In this document: piece by piece, positions 30,795-38,397 of the stretch
Numbering within the stretch: position 1 is the stretch's first letter
Layout of the letters: each line of letters begins with the position of its first letter
Source: Acetivibrio sp964564015
GTDB lineage: Bacteria; Bacillota; Clostridia; Acetivibrionales; Acetivibrionaceae
Direction: 5' to 3'
DNA: 42,069 bases
NCBI GenBank assembly: GCA_964564015.1
Contig: CAZLZR010000042.1
Span: 1-42,069, forward strand
Made by a program: the position numbers and the translations under genes
The notes under the pieces: model-generated
Told to the model about the DNA's origin: nothing
Database searches by the model: none
What the model saw: only the letters and a program-made list of their open reading frames with translations

Positions 30795-31606
30795 TGGAAC
30801 AACAAGAACTTGGCCTTCGATATAATGAAGGTAAACCTAGATACGATTTGCTTGAACCTTATGCTATTGACCAACTAGCAAAAGTATTTACTAAAGGAGC
30901 TGAGAAATATGAGGATAGAAACTGGGAGAAAGGTATGAAGTGGTCTTCAATGCTTGCCTCCCTTAAAAGACATATTGCTGCATTTGAAAAAGGAGAAGAT
31001 TTTGATAAAGAATCAGGTCTTTCTCACATGAGTCACGCTGCATGGAATGCTATGGGGTTAGTAACCTATACCAAAACCCACCCTGAATTGGATGATAGAG
31101 ACCATAAATATCTTCATCCTAAGAAAATTGGTCTTGATATTGATGAAGTAATTTGTGATTGGGTAAGAGATTGGTGTAATTATTGGGGAATGGATGTACC
31201 TAATAGTTGGTTTTTTGATAGGAATATAGGTGAGAAGTTTGATAAAATGAGAGCCTCAGGTAAACTTGATGGTTTTTATGCAAATCTCAAACCTCTTGTA
31301 GACCCTAATGAGATACCTTTTGAGCCGCACTGTTATGTAACTTCCCGTCCTGTGGATAGTTCTATTACAGAAGCTTGGTTGGATAAACATGGCTTTCCTG
31401 CTCGTCCTGTAATTACAGTACCCGTAGGAACATCTAAAGTAGATGTAATTAAAAATGCAGGGGTTGAAATATTTGTTGACGATAGGTATGATAACTTCAT
31501 TGAACTTAATAATGCAGGTATCTGTACTTTCCTTTATGACCAACCTCATAATAGAAGATACGATGTAGGTTATAAAAGAATTAAATCACTTAAAGAATTA
31601 ATATGA
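30794..31606 (+). CDS. dATP/dGTP diphosphohydrolase-like domain fused to HAD nucleotidase
   Basis: 270 aa, two domains. Residues 1-95: GLRYNEGKPRYDLL (7-20), KGAEKYEDRNWEKG (34-47) and LSHMSHAAWNA (76-86), the signature of the all-alpha dATP/dGTP diphosphohydrolase family that includes phage MazZ. Residues about 112-270: IGLDIDEVICDW with Asp115-x-Asp117, then VTSRP and FVDDRYDN, the HAD phosphatase motifs of a 5'-nucleotidase. The fusion would take dNTP to dNMP to deoxynucleoside. Confidence 0.8.
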   Translation: MEQQELGLRYNEGKPRYDLLEPYAIDQLAKVFTKGAEKYEDRNWEKGMKWSSMLASLKRHIAAFEKGEDFDKESGLSHMSHAAWNAMGLVTYTKTHPELDDRDHKYLHPKKIGLDIDEVICDWVRDWCNYWGMDVPNSWFFDRNIGEKFDKMRASGKLDGFYANLKPLVDPNEIPFEPHCYVTSRPVDSSITEAWLDKHGFPARPVITVPVGTSKVDVIKNAGVEIFVDDRYDNFIELNNAGICTFLYDQPHNRRYDVGYKRIKSLKELI

Positions 31607-31926
31607 ATATAACAGATAAAAAATTTAAAGCTGAGAAAATTCTTAAAGAATTAGTTAATACTAACCAAGAAATGTATAATTGGCAAAAACTTGCCGAAGA
31701 ATTATTTGAACTTGGTGAAATAGTAATGAAAAAAATTAATAAAGATAAAACACATAAAGAACCTCCTATTGAAAAAATAATTGAGGAAATGGGTGATGTA
31801 GTTTTACGTATTAATATATTAGCAGAAAAAGCAAAAATTACAGATAAAATTGAAATTCGTATGTATGATAAGCTAATTACACTTGGAGGATATATGGATG
31901 ATAATAAATACATTGGTAGACTATGA
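31603..31926 (+). CDS. MazG-like nucleotide pyrophosphohydrolase
   Basis: 107 aa. WQKLAEELFELGEIVMKK and IIEEMGDVVLRINIL give the E-E-x2-E and E-E-x2-D metal-binding helices of MazG-like enzymes. It overlaps the preceding fusion gene by ATGA, placing two dNTP pyrophosphohydrolases side by side. Confidence 0.75.
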   Translation: MNITDKKFKAEKILKELVNTNQEMYNWQKLAEELFELGEIVMKKINKDKTHKEPPIEKIIEEMGDVVLRINILAEKAKITDKIEIRMYDKLITLGGYMDDNKYIGRL

Positions 31927-32279
31927 ATGAACGAAAACAATTAGAAAAAGAAAAAACATATTTAGAAGACGATTTACATAGTATTAAACAAACAATATCA
32001 GATAAACAAAAAGAATATAATGAAAAAAGAAAAATATTAGATAAAGTAAAAAAACGTCTAAACTCAATGAATCCTGAGGGACGACCAAAAATTAGTGACC
32101 ACGCCATTGTTAGATATATGGAACGTATAAAAGGGGTTAATATTTCAGAAGTTGAAAATGAAATATTAACCCCTAATGTTTTAGCTCTAATTGAAAAACT
32201 TGGGCCTAATGGTACTTATCCTAATGAAAATTTTAGTGTTATATTACAAAATAATGTAGCCGTAACAGTAGTAAATTAA
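31923..32279 (+). CDS. hypothetical coiled-coil protein, 118 aa
   Basis: Residues 1-50 form a charged coiled coil (KQLEKEKTYLEDDLHSIK). Then a small conserved-looking domain, RPKISDHAIVRYMERIKGV, followed by NEILTPNVLALIEKLG. The DHAIxRYxER motif occurs in many phage and toxin-antitoxin neighbourhoods, of unknown role. Confidence 0.6.
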   Translation: MNERKQLEKEKTYLEDDLHSIKQTISDKQKEYNEKRKILDKVKKRLNSMNPEGRPKISDHAIVRYMERIKGVNISEVENEILTPNVLALIEKLGPNGTYPNENFSVILQNNVAVTVVN

Positions 32280-32284
32280 TTAAT

Positions 32285-33010
32285 ATGAAAATGAAATTTT
32301 TTGATAAAAAAGATTTAAAATTATTTAAAAAACAACAAGAAAAAGATATAAAAATGAGTGAAGAAAATAGAAAATTAAAAGAAAATCCTGCTGCAAAAAG
32401 TTGGGATTATAATCCTTGGTCAGAGGAAGATAATAATATAAAAATAAAAGCAAATCTTTCTGAACAAGAACAAATTCTTAGAAACGTTATTGAAAATAAA
32501 ATACAAAGTCAAGTTAAAAAAGATTGGGATGATTATAATGAAATGAGATTAAATCAATCTAAGCAAAGAACTTTTACAAATCATCTTTCTGCAGAGAATA
32601 ATGCTGTATCAGAATTATATACTCAAATTGAATTGACTACACCAACTTTTGAACAACCTGAACAACCTAGATTAGTTGAAGAAAATGACCAACTTGTAAA
32701 AGTAAAAGAAGCTGTTGATGAAGATGCTGATACTTTAATTACTGTAAATATTGATACTCTTACAGATTATCTTGTACAGCAAGAAATAAATCTTGGACAT
32801 CACTACGGGTTAGTTACACAAGAATTAAAAGATTCTATTTTTGATAAGCATTATGATTATATCTATAACGTATTAGCTCTTAATACTAAAAAACGTGAAG
32901 ACTACTTAGGAATTAAAACTGCACCGGAATTTACCGGAACGGTATATACAGGTGCTGGTGGATGGGGTGGTTTTACGGGAACAATAGGAACAAGTGGATA
33001 TTTAAGATAA
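32285..33010 (+). CDS. hypothetical protein, 241 aa
   Basis: Strongly charged, helical N-terminal half (Lys/Glu rich), a middle segment with PEQPRLVEE, and a Gly-rich C terminus (AGGWGGFTGTIGTSGYLR). It ends a transcription unit at a bidirectional terminator. It may be a virion or host-takeover protein; no evidence decides. Confidence 0.6.
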   Translation: MKMKFFDKKDLKLFKKQQEKDIKMSEENRKLKENPAAKSWDYNPWSEEDNNIKIKANLSEQEQILRNVIENKIQSQVKKDWDDYNEMRLNQSKQRTFTNHLSAENNAVSELYTQIELTTPTFEQPEQPRLVEENDQLVKVKEAVDEDADTLITVNIDTLTDYLVQQEINLGHHYGLVTQELKDSIFDKHYDYIYNVLALNTKKREDYLGIKTAPEFTGTVYTGAGGWGGFTGTIGTSGYLR

Positions 33011-33043
33011 TAAAAAAGCCCTCTAAATGAGGGCTTAATTTTT
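33011..33043. terminator. bidirectional terminator
   Basis: AGCCCTC (33017-33023), loop TAAAT... and GAGGGCT (33029-33035), flanked by A tract on the left and a T-rich stretch on the right. It therefore works for the plus-strand unit ending at 33010 and the minus-strand gene ending at 33042. Confidence 0.8.
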
Positions 33044-33587
33044 ACACAACAATCAGATTTGGTTTATCTGTATTATTAGTTGTTAGTGGATTTCCTTCTA
33101 CTGAAACCAGTTGTCCGGGTTCAGGGTCAAGGACGGGGATACCTTCCTGACTAGGATATTCCAAAGGTTGCTCTTTTGCTGCTGCGGCATCTCTGTCAGC
33201 TTGAATTTTCTTGGCTGATTCTATAGCTTTAGCAAGTTCTTCCTGATAAGGAGCTTCTTCCTCAGCAGTCATAGGCTCATAAGAAAGAGTGGCCTTATTA
33301 AGCTTTTCAAATTTCATTTTGATTGTACCCTTTACAATATTACGACTCATAACAGAATTTACTGCATAAAGCGCACCTTGTGCTTGGTCAATAAAATTGT
33401 TTACTGCTTCCCATTCGGCACCTGATACCTCAATGAGGTCATCACCTTTCCAAACAGGAAAGTTTCTTACTTCAGGTAAACCGGGGTTTGGTTGTGTTTG
33501 TTCTGACATTGTGTTTATTTTTTTATGTTTTTGTTTAAAATCTTTCAGATTTTTTTCCCTATTTGGGTTCTTTCTCGATTTTGACAT
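33042..33587 (-). CDS. unknown minus-strand protein, 181 aa
   Basis: Starts MSKSRKNPNREKNLKDFK, a basic tail, followed by a second possible start (MSEQTQPNPG) 27 residues in. Middle region is ordered (VWKGDDLIEVSGAEWEAVN), then Ala/Lys helix and a Pro-rich tail. It is the only well-supported minus-strand gene here, with its own promoter. Unlike all neighbours, its expression is independent, so it may be a regulator or immediate early protein. The ATG at 33587 is chosen for its distance from the promoter. Confidence 0.7.
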   Translation of the reverse strand: MSKSRKNPNREKNLKDFKQKHKKINTMSEQTQPNPGLPEVRNFPVWKGDDLIEVSGAEWEAVNNFIDQAQGALYAVNSVMSRNIVKGTIKMKFEKLNKATLSYEPMTAEEEAPYQEELAKAIESAKKIQADRDAAAAKEQPLEYPSQEGIPVLDPEPGQLVSVEGNPLTTNNTDKPNLIVV

Positions 33588-33591
33588 AATG

Positions 33592-33623
33592 CAAAAGTAA
33601 TCATAAAAATCGAAATAACCAAG
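33592..33623 (-). promoter_or_regulatory. Bacteroidota promoter for the minus-strand gene
   Basis: On the minus strand: CTTGG near 33623-33619, 19-nt spacer, TACTTTTG (33599-33592). The ATG at 33587 lies 4 nt after the box, so the mRNA would be leaderless or nearly so. Confidence 0.7.
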
Positions 33624-33656
33624 AAAAGTTAATTAAAAAAATGTTAAAGAAATTTA

Positions 33657-33688
33657 TTTGGTAGTTTAATAAGTTTGTCTTATATTTG
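33657..33688 (+). promoter_or_regulatory. Bacteroidota promoter for the ribonucleotide reductase
   Basis: TTTG (33657-33660), 20-nt spacer, TATATTTG (33681-33688), an exact match to the consensus. Start of transcription near 33692, giving a leader of about 24 nt before the ATG at 33716. It is divergent to the minus-strand promoter at 33592-33623. Confidence 0.8.
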
Positions 33689-33715
33689 CAACCCTCCTAA
33701 AATAAGGTTACAAAT

Positions 33716-35635
33716 ATGGTAGAAGAAATTAAAGATTATGTAAAGACACCTTTCGGTGAAATTGGTTATATTACATTTAAAAGAACGTACGCTAGAAAAT
33801 TAAAAGAAGAAGACAAAAATTCCAAAACAGAAGAATTTTGGCAAGTAGTTGAAAGAGAATTGCAAGCATCTGATAATCAATTAAAAGTAGGATTTACAGA
33901 TGACGAAAAAAGAAGATATGCTGAAACAAGATTAGCTCTAAAATGGTCTGTCGCAGGTCGTTTTATGTGGCAATTAGGAACAAAAACAGTTAAAAGACTT
34001 GGGCTTCCTTCTCTTCAAAACTGTGCTTTTACAGTAGTTAATGAACCTATTCGTCCTTTTACTTGGACAATGGATATGTTAATGCTTGGTTCAGGAGTAG
34101 GTTACAATATTCAAAGGCACAATGTATATCAACTTCCTAAACTAAAAAGTAAAATAAAAATTGAACGTCAAGATAATGAAAGTGCTGATTTCATTGTTCC
34201 TGATACTAGAGAAGGATGGGTTAAATTATTAGGTAAAGTTCTAAAAGCACACTTTTATAGTGGTGAAGGATTTACATATAGCACTCAGCTTATACGTTCA
34301 AAAGGAGCTTTAATTAAAGGTTTTGGTGGTGTTTCTAGTGGCCCTGAAGATTTGTGTTGGGGTATAGGTGAGATTCATAATATCCTTAATAGTAGGTCAG
34401 GTAAAAAATTACGACCCATTGATTGTCTTGATATTATGAATATTATAGGTAGTGTAGTGGTTGCTGGAAATGTAAGACGTTCTGCCCAAATTGCTATCGG
34501 AGATTTTGATGATATTGACTTCCTTAGAGCTAAACGATGGGACTTGGGAGCTATTCCCAACTGGAGAAGTATGTCAAATAACAGTGTTGTCTGTGATAAT
34601 ATTGATAGACTTCCATCTGAATTTTGGGATACATATCAACAAGGAGAACCTTACGGACTTATAAATCTTGAACTTGCCAAATCTATTGGTAGAACTGGAG
34701 AAACACAGTATCCTGACCCTGATGTAGAAGGATTTAATCCTTGTGCTGAACAGAGCCTTGTCAAGGATGAAACATGCTGTTTAGCAGAAGTTTATCTGCC
34801 TAATATAGAATCTTATGAACAACTTTTAGAGTGTCTTGAATACGCTTACAGAATGTGTAAACACTCTTTAATACTTCCCTGTCATTTGAAAGAAACAGAG
34901 GATATTGTTCATAAGAATATGAGAATGGGTATTGGTATGACAGGTGTTCTCCAAGCAACAGAAGAACAAAAAAGCTGGTTAAAAAATGCTTATGTATGGC
35001 TTAGAGAATATGATAAAGACTACAGTGCAAAACATGGTTTTCCTGCATCTATAAAACTTACTACAATTAAACCATCAGGAACACTTTCTTTACTTGCAGG
35101 TGTAACTCCGGGTATTCATCCTAATCCTGCTGGCCCTTATTATATTCGTAGAGTAAGAATGGCATCTAATTCACCGCTTATTGAAGTATGTAGAAAAAAT
35201 GGCTATCCTATTGAATATCAAAAGAATATAGACGGTTCAGATGACAAGTCAACAATGGTTGTATCTTTTCCTTGTGTAGTTCCTGAAACTACTCCCGTAG
35301 CAGCAAATTATTCTTGGAGAGAGCAGCTTGACACAGTTAGACGTTTTCAAGCAGAATGGTCTGATAATAGTGTAAGTTGTACTGTATATTATAGAAAAGA
35401 AGATATTGAGGATATAAAACAGTATCTTAGAGAACATTATAGAAACGAACTTAAAACAGTATCTTTTCTTTTATATCATGGACACGGCTTTGTTCAGGCT
35501 CCTTATGAAACAATAACAAAAGAACAATATGAAGAAATGAAAGCTATAACAACACCAATTAATTCTGTTGATGTTAAAGAGGAAGACATGAGTGTATCAA
35601 TGGAATGTGAAAGTGGAGCTTGCCCAATTCGTTAA
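33716..35635 (+). CDS. adenosylcobalamin-dependent (class II) ribonucleotide reductase, monomeric
   Basis: 639 aa, close to the usual length of class II monomers. LQNC (Cys103) and NPCAEQ (341-346, Cys343 as the thiyl radical site) followed by CCLAEVYLP fit the reductase active site. The C terminus is CESGACPIR, almost the same as the redox Cys pair at the end of Lactobacillus leichmannii RTPR (CEGGACPIK). B12-dependent, so it works without oxygen or a separate radical subunit and suits an anaerobic gut host. Transcribed alone from its own promoter and terminator. Confidence 0.92.
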   Translation: MVEEIKDYVKTPFGEIGYITFKRTYARKLKEEDKNSKTEEFWQVVERELQASDNQLKVGFTDDEKRRYAETRLALKWSVAGRFMWQLGTKTVKRLGLPSLQNCAFTVVNEPIRPFTWTMDMLMLGSGVGYNIQRHNVYQLPKLKSKIKIERQDNESADFIVPDTREGWVKLLGKVLKAHFYSGEGFTYSTQLIRSKGALIKGFGGVSSGPEDLCWGIGEIHNILNSRSGKKLRPIDCLDIMNIIGSVVVAGNVRRSAQIAIGDFDDIDFLRAKRWDLGAIPNWRSMSNNSVVCDNIDRLPSEFWDTYQQGEPYGLINLELAKSIGRTGETQYPDPDVEGFNPCAEQSLVKDETCCLAEVYLPNIESYEQLLECLEYAYRMCKHSLILPCHLKETEDIVHKNMRMGIGMTGVLQATEEQKSWLKNAYVWLREYDKDYSAKHGFPASIKLTTIKPSGTLSLLAGVTPGIHPNPAGPYYIRRVRMASNSPLIEVCRKNGYPIEYQKNIDGSDDKSTMVVSFPCVVPETTPVAANYSWREQLDTVRRFQAEWSDNSVSCTVYYRKEDIEDIKQYLREHYRNELKTVSFLLYHGHGFVQAPYETITKEQYEEMKAITTPINSVDVKEEDMSVSMECESGACPIR

Positions 35636-35655
35636 TCTCTTAACTTAAAATTAAC

Positions 35656-35684
35656 AGCCTGTATTTTTTTATACAGGCTTTTTT
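35656..35684 (+). terminator. intrinsic terminator
   Basis: AGCCTGTAT (35656-35664), loop of six T, ATACAGGCT (35671-35679), T tract 35680-35684. Ends the reductase transcript. Confidence 0.9.
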
Positions 35685-35687
35685 ATG

Positions 35688-35695
35688 TAGCTTTG
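35688..35695 (+). promoter_or_regulatory. -7 box of the recA promoter, leaderless start
   Basis: TAGCTTTG (35688-35695) directly after the terminator, with the recA ATG at 35700, 4 nt after the box. The mRNA should start at the ATG. The -33 element would lie in the T-rich loop of the terminator. Confidence 0.65.
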
Positions 35696-35699
35696 TAAT

Positions 35700-36683
35700 A
35701 TGGATACAGATAAACAAAAAAAGGTAAAAGACCTTTTAACTAAGATAAATAAAGAACATGGTGATGGTAGCGTAATGTCTTTATCAGATGCTCCAGTACC
35801 AACAGAAGTAATCTCTACAGGTTCCTTTAGTCTTGACCTTGCCTTAGGTATTGGCGGCCTTCCTAAAGGTCGTGTAGTTGAAATCTTTGGCCCTGAGAGT
35901 TCAGGAAAAACGACCCTTGCAACCCATGTAATTGCTGAAGCTCAAAAGAAAGGAGGTCTTTGTGCAATTATAGATGTCGAGCACGCCTTTGATAGAAACT
36001 ATGCTAAGAATTTAGGAGTTAATGTAGATGAACTTATTTTTAACCAACCCGATAATGGAGAACAAGCTTTACAAATTGCTGATGAACTTGCTTCTTCAGG
36101 TTTATTTGATGTTATTGTTGTAGATTCAGTAGCTGCCCTTGTTACTAAATCTGAACTTGAAGGTGAAATGGGTGACAGTAAAATGGGTCAGCAAGCTCGT
36201 CTTATGGGTCAAGCCATGAGAAAGCTAACTCCTTCAGTGTCAAAAAATAATGTACTTTGCATTTTTATTAATCAGATTCGTGAAAAAATTGGAGTAATGT
36301 TCGGTAATCCTGAAACTACATCAGGAGGTAATGCTCTCAAATTTTATGCTTCTGTACGACTGGATGTACGCCGTTCAACCCAAGTGAAAGATGGTGAAGA
36401 AGTTAATGGTAACTTAGTAAAAGTAAAAGTAATTAAAAGTAAAGTTGCTCCACCATTTAAAAGAGCAGAGTTTAATATTCTTTTTGGAGAAGGTATAGAT
36501 AAAGCTGGAGAAATAGTAGATATGGGTATTGAATTTGAAATTATTAAAAAAGGTGGTGCTTGGCTTTCTTATAAAGATACTAAAGTTCAAGGAAGAGATG
36601 CTTTCAGACAGCTTATAAAAGATAATCCTGATTTTTCAAAAGAAATAGAAGACCAAATTAAACAAAAGATTTATGAAGTATAA
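35700..36683 (+). CDS. recA: RecA recombinase
   Basis: 327 aa. Walker A GPESSGKT (64-71), LCAIIDVEHAFD near 86, IVVDSVAAL, the loop 1 region GDSKMGQQARLMGQAMRKL, CIFINQIREKIGVMFGNPETT..GGNALKFYASVRLDVRR, all canonical. Slightly shorter at the C terminus than host RecA. Would support strand exchange and recombination-dependent replication. It overlaps the next gene by 11 bp. Confidence 0.97.
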   Translation: MDTDKQKKVKDLLTKINKEHGDGSVMSLSDAPVPTEVISTGSFSLDLALGIGGLPKGRVVEIFGPESSGKTTLATHVIAEAQKKGGLCAIIDVEHAFDRNYAKNLGVNVDELIFNQPDNGEQALQIADELASSGLFDVIVVDSVAALVTKSELEGEMGDSKMGQQARLMGQAMRKLTPSVSKNNVLCIFINQIREKIGVMFGNPETTSGGNALKFYASVRLDVRRSTQVKDGEEVNGNLVKVKVIKSKVAPPFKRAEFNILFGEGIDKAGEIVDMGIEFEIIKKGGAWLSYKDTKVQGRDAFRQLIKDNPDFSKEIEDQIKQKIYEV

Positions 36684-36906
36684 CAAAAGATTTCCTGCTA
36701 TCTCAGCATGGTACTACAGAAATTTTGTATACAAAAAAGAACAACTGTATACAATTACTTTTGATATTTATGTTCCTAAATTATTTGAAACATTATATAC
36801 TTCTAATGGTGTGTATGCAACTTATTTAGGTAAAGGAAAATTTGTTGAAACTAAACGCTTAAAAAATTTAAGTAATTTTTCTAATGTACCAAAAATTGAA
36901 ATATGA
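36673..36906 (+). CDS. hypothetical protein, 77 aa
   Basis: Basic, aromatic small protein starting MKYNKRFPAISAWYYRN. Overlaps recA at its start and the next gene (ATGA) at its end. No recognised motif. Confidence 0.5.
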   Translation: MKYNKRFPAISAWYYRNFVYKKEQLYTITFDIYVPKLFETLYTSNGVYATYLGKGKFVETKRLKNLSNFSNVPKIEI

Positions 36907-37124
36907 CAAAAAACCTAAAACTTGGAGATATGTGGTTGTATAATTGGGTATTTCATTTTAATCCTTATACAGGATATTGGAATGCTGTAAGGAGAGAAGA
37001 TTATACAAATTTATTTAGTAATCAAAACGAAGATGTTCTTCGTTCAAAAGATATTAATACTTTATTAATACTTATTAGAAAAACAAACGGAGATAAAAGT
37101 AAACTTAAATCAATAACACAATAA
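36903..37124 (+). CDS. conserved phage small protein, 73 aa
   Basis: Contains WNAVRREDYTNLF and DVLRSKDINTLLILI, a compact pattern seen in short unannotated proteins of Bacteroidota phages. No activity known. Cotranslated with its neighbours. Confidence 0.6.
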   Translation: MTKNLKLGDMWLYNWVFHFNPYTGYWNAVRREDYTNLFSNQNEDVLRSKDINTLLILIRKTNGDKSKLKSITQ

Positions 37125-37126
37125 TT

Positions 37127-37528
37127 ATGTTTTTAAAAGACCTAGTACAAAAGTATTCAAATGACCAAGAACTCGGTGAAGCACTGAGATATTTAGTAAC
37201 AAATGAAAATTATTCAGAATTTAAAGAATATACTGACTTCATTAAAACAATGAAGGTTTATCCTGAAAAACATGCAATAGTTTATCCTGCTCTTGGCCTT
37301 GCTGGTGAATCTGGTGAGATTGCTGAAAAAGTTAAAAAATGGCTTAGGGGTGATAGAGAGCTTGATGTAGATGCTCTTATGAAAGAGCTTGGTGACCCTA
37401 TGTGGTATATTACATCCTTTGCTGATGATTTAGGATATACCCTTGCTGATGTAGTTGATATTAATATTGAAAAACTTTCCTCAAGAAAAGAAAGAGGAGT
37501 ACTTAAAGGAAATGGAGACAACCGTTAA
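37127..37528 (+). CDS. MazG-like nucleotide pyrophosphohydrolase
   Basis: 133 aa. YPALGLAGESGEIAEKVKKWLRG (residues about 46-68) and LMKELGDPMWYI (84-95) supply the E-x2-E and E-x2-D metal-binding helices; the ending LKGNGDNR is typical of phage MazG-like proteins. Hydrolyses NTP or dNTP to monophosphate and pyrophosphate. This is the third enzyme of the type in the window. Confidence 0.88.
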   Translation: MFLKDLVQKYSNDQELGEALRYLVTNENYSEFKEYTDFIKTMKVYPEKHAIVYPALGLAGESGEIAEKVKKWLRGDRELDVDALMKELGDPMWYITSFADDLGYTLADVVDINIEKLSSRKERGVLKGNGDNR

Positions 37529-38048
37529 TTTATATGCCCCCCTACCAGCAAAGGAATTTAATGTGCCTTTAGCCGAACATATACAAAGAATTCTATTACT
37601 AGACCCCTCTTATATATATGAACGAATAAAAGGTGTATTAAATCCTTTGTCTAGGTATAATGACGCTGTTACTTTTGATGTATTATTTCCTCAAAATAAT
37701 AATGGTATATGCGATTGTGGATGTGGGAGACCTGTTAAAGGTAAAAAGCGTTGGCACTCAATGGAGTGTATGAATTTTGCAACAGGTGTTTGGCAAATAA
37801 TCAATGGTAGAACACAATATATTCAATGGATATTATCTAATTATAAAGAACCTATCTGTTGTAAATGTGGTAATCAACCTTGTGAAGCTGACCATATAAT
37901 TCCTGTTAATGGTGGTGGGGGTGGCTCTTGGCTTAGTAACTTCCAATTTCTCTGTAAAGAATGTCACAAAATCAAAACTCGTCAAGATAATGGATGGGTT
38001 GAATTAAAAACTAAAAGAAAAAAGAAAAATGAAAATCCCAGTACATGA
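37512..38048 (+). CDS. HNH endonuclease
   Basis: 178 aa from an ATG at 37512 (METTVNLYAP), overlapping MazG by 17 bp. A first Cys cluster (CDCGCGRPV, 67-75) and WHSMECMN, then CCKCG (116-120), ADHIIPVNGGG (126-136) with the catalytic His, and CKECHKIKT (148-156). This is a zinc-stabilised HNH nuclease. May be a free-standing homing nuclease inserted between MazG and GroES, or a replication/packaging nuclease. Confidence 0.85.
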   Translation: METTVNLYAPLPAKEFNVPLAEHIQRILLLDPSYIYERIKGVLNPLSRYNDAVTFDVLFPQNNNGICDCGCGRPVKGKKRWHSMECMNFATGVWQIINGRTQYIQWILSNYKEPICCKCGNQPCEADHIIPVNGGGGGSWLSNFQFLCKECHKIKTRQDNGWVELKTKRKKKNENPST

Positions 38049-38397
38049 CAGAATAATCTTCCGTAAGGTTGATATTGAACAAAGGTCAAAAGGTGGACTT
38101 ATCCTTACATCTACAGAACAAGGAGAAGACCGTGATGTATCATATGGTGAGGTTATTTCGGTAGGCAAAGGAAAGGAACTTGGTACTCCAAATCCTATCC
38201 CAATGAACGTGCAAGAAGGAGACATCATTGTATTCAATGAACGAATGCCTTTAGGCTGGAAATATAAGGGTGAACAACTCTTTATTATGAGAGAAAGTGA
38301 TGTTCTTGTAATACTTAGAGATGAAAATCTTACAGTAAAGGAATATACTACTGTTGATGCAAGTGAATTTAAAGCTCGTCCAAAAATGCTTGGTTAA
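38029..38397 (+). CDS. GroES-like co-chaperonin
   Basis: 122 aa. MKIPVHDRIIFRKVDIEQRSKGGLIL, then GEVISVGKGK and VQEGDIIVFNE, follows the beta-barrel of Cpn10. The mobile loop (about 17-35) is shortened and reads SKGGLILTSTEQGE, so binding to host GroEL may be altered, as for T4 gp31. A C-terminal extension of about 20 residues is unusual. Probably aids folding of the capsid protein. Confidence 0.8.
   Translation: MKIPVHDRIIFRKVDIEQRSKGGLILTSTEQGEDRDVSYGEVISVGKGKELGTPNPIPMNVQEGDIIVFNERMPLGWKYKGEQLFIMRESDVLVILRDENLTVKEYTTVDASEFKARPKMLG

Noticed and set aside
30794..31606. Evidence for a 2-aminoadenine (Z) genome
   Set aside because: Only a MazZ-like domain is present. PurZ and DatZ are not in the window, and the polymerase is family B rather than the DpoZ type, so the claim is not supported.
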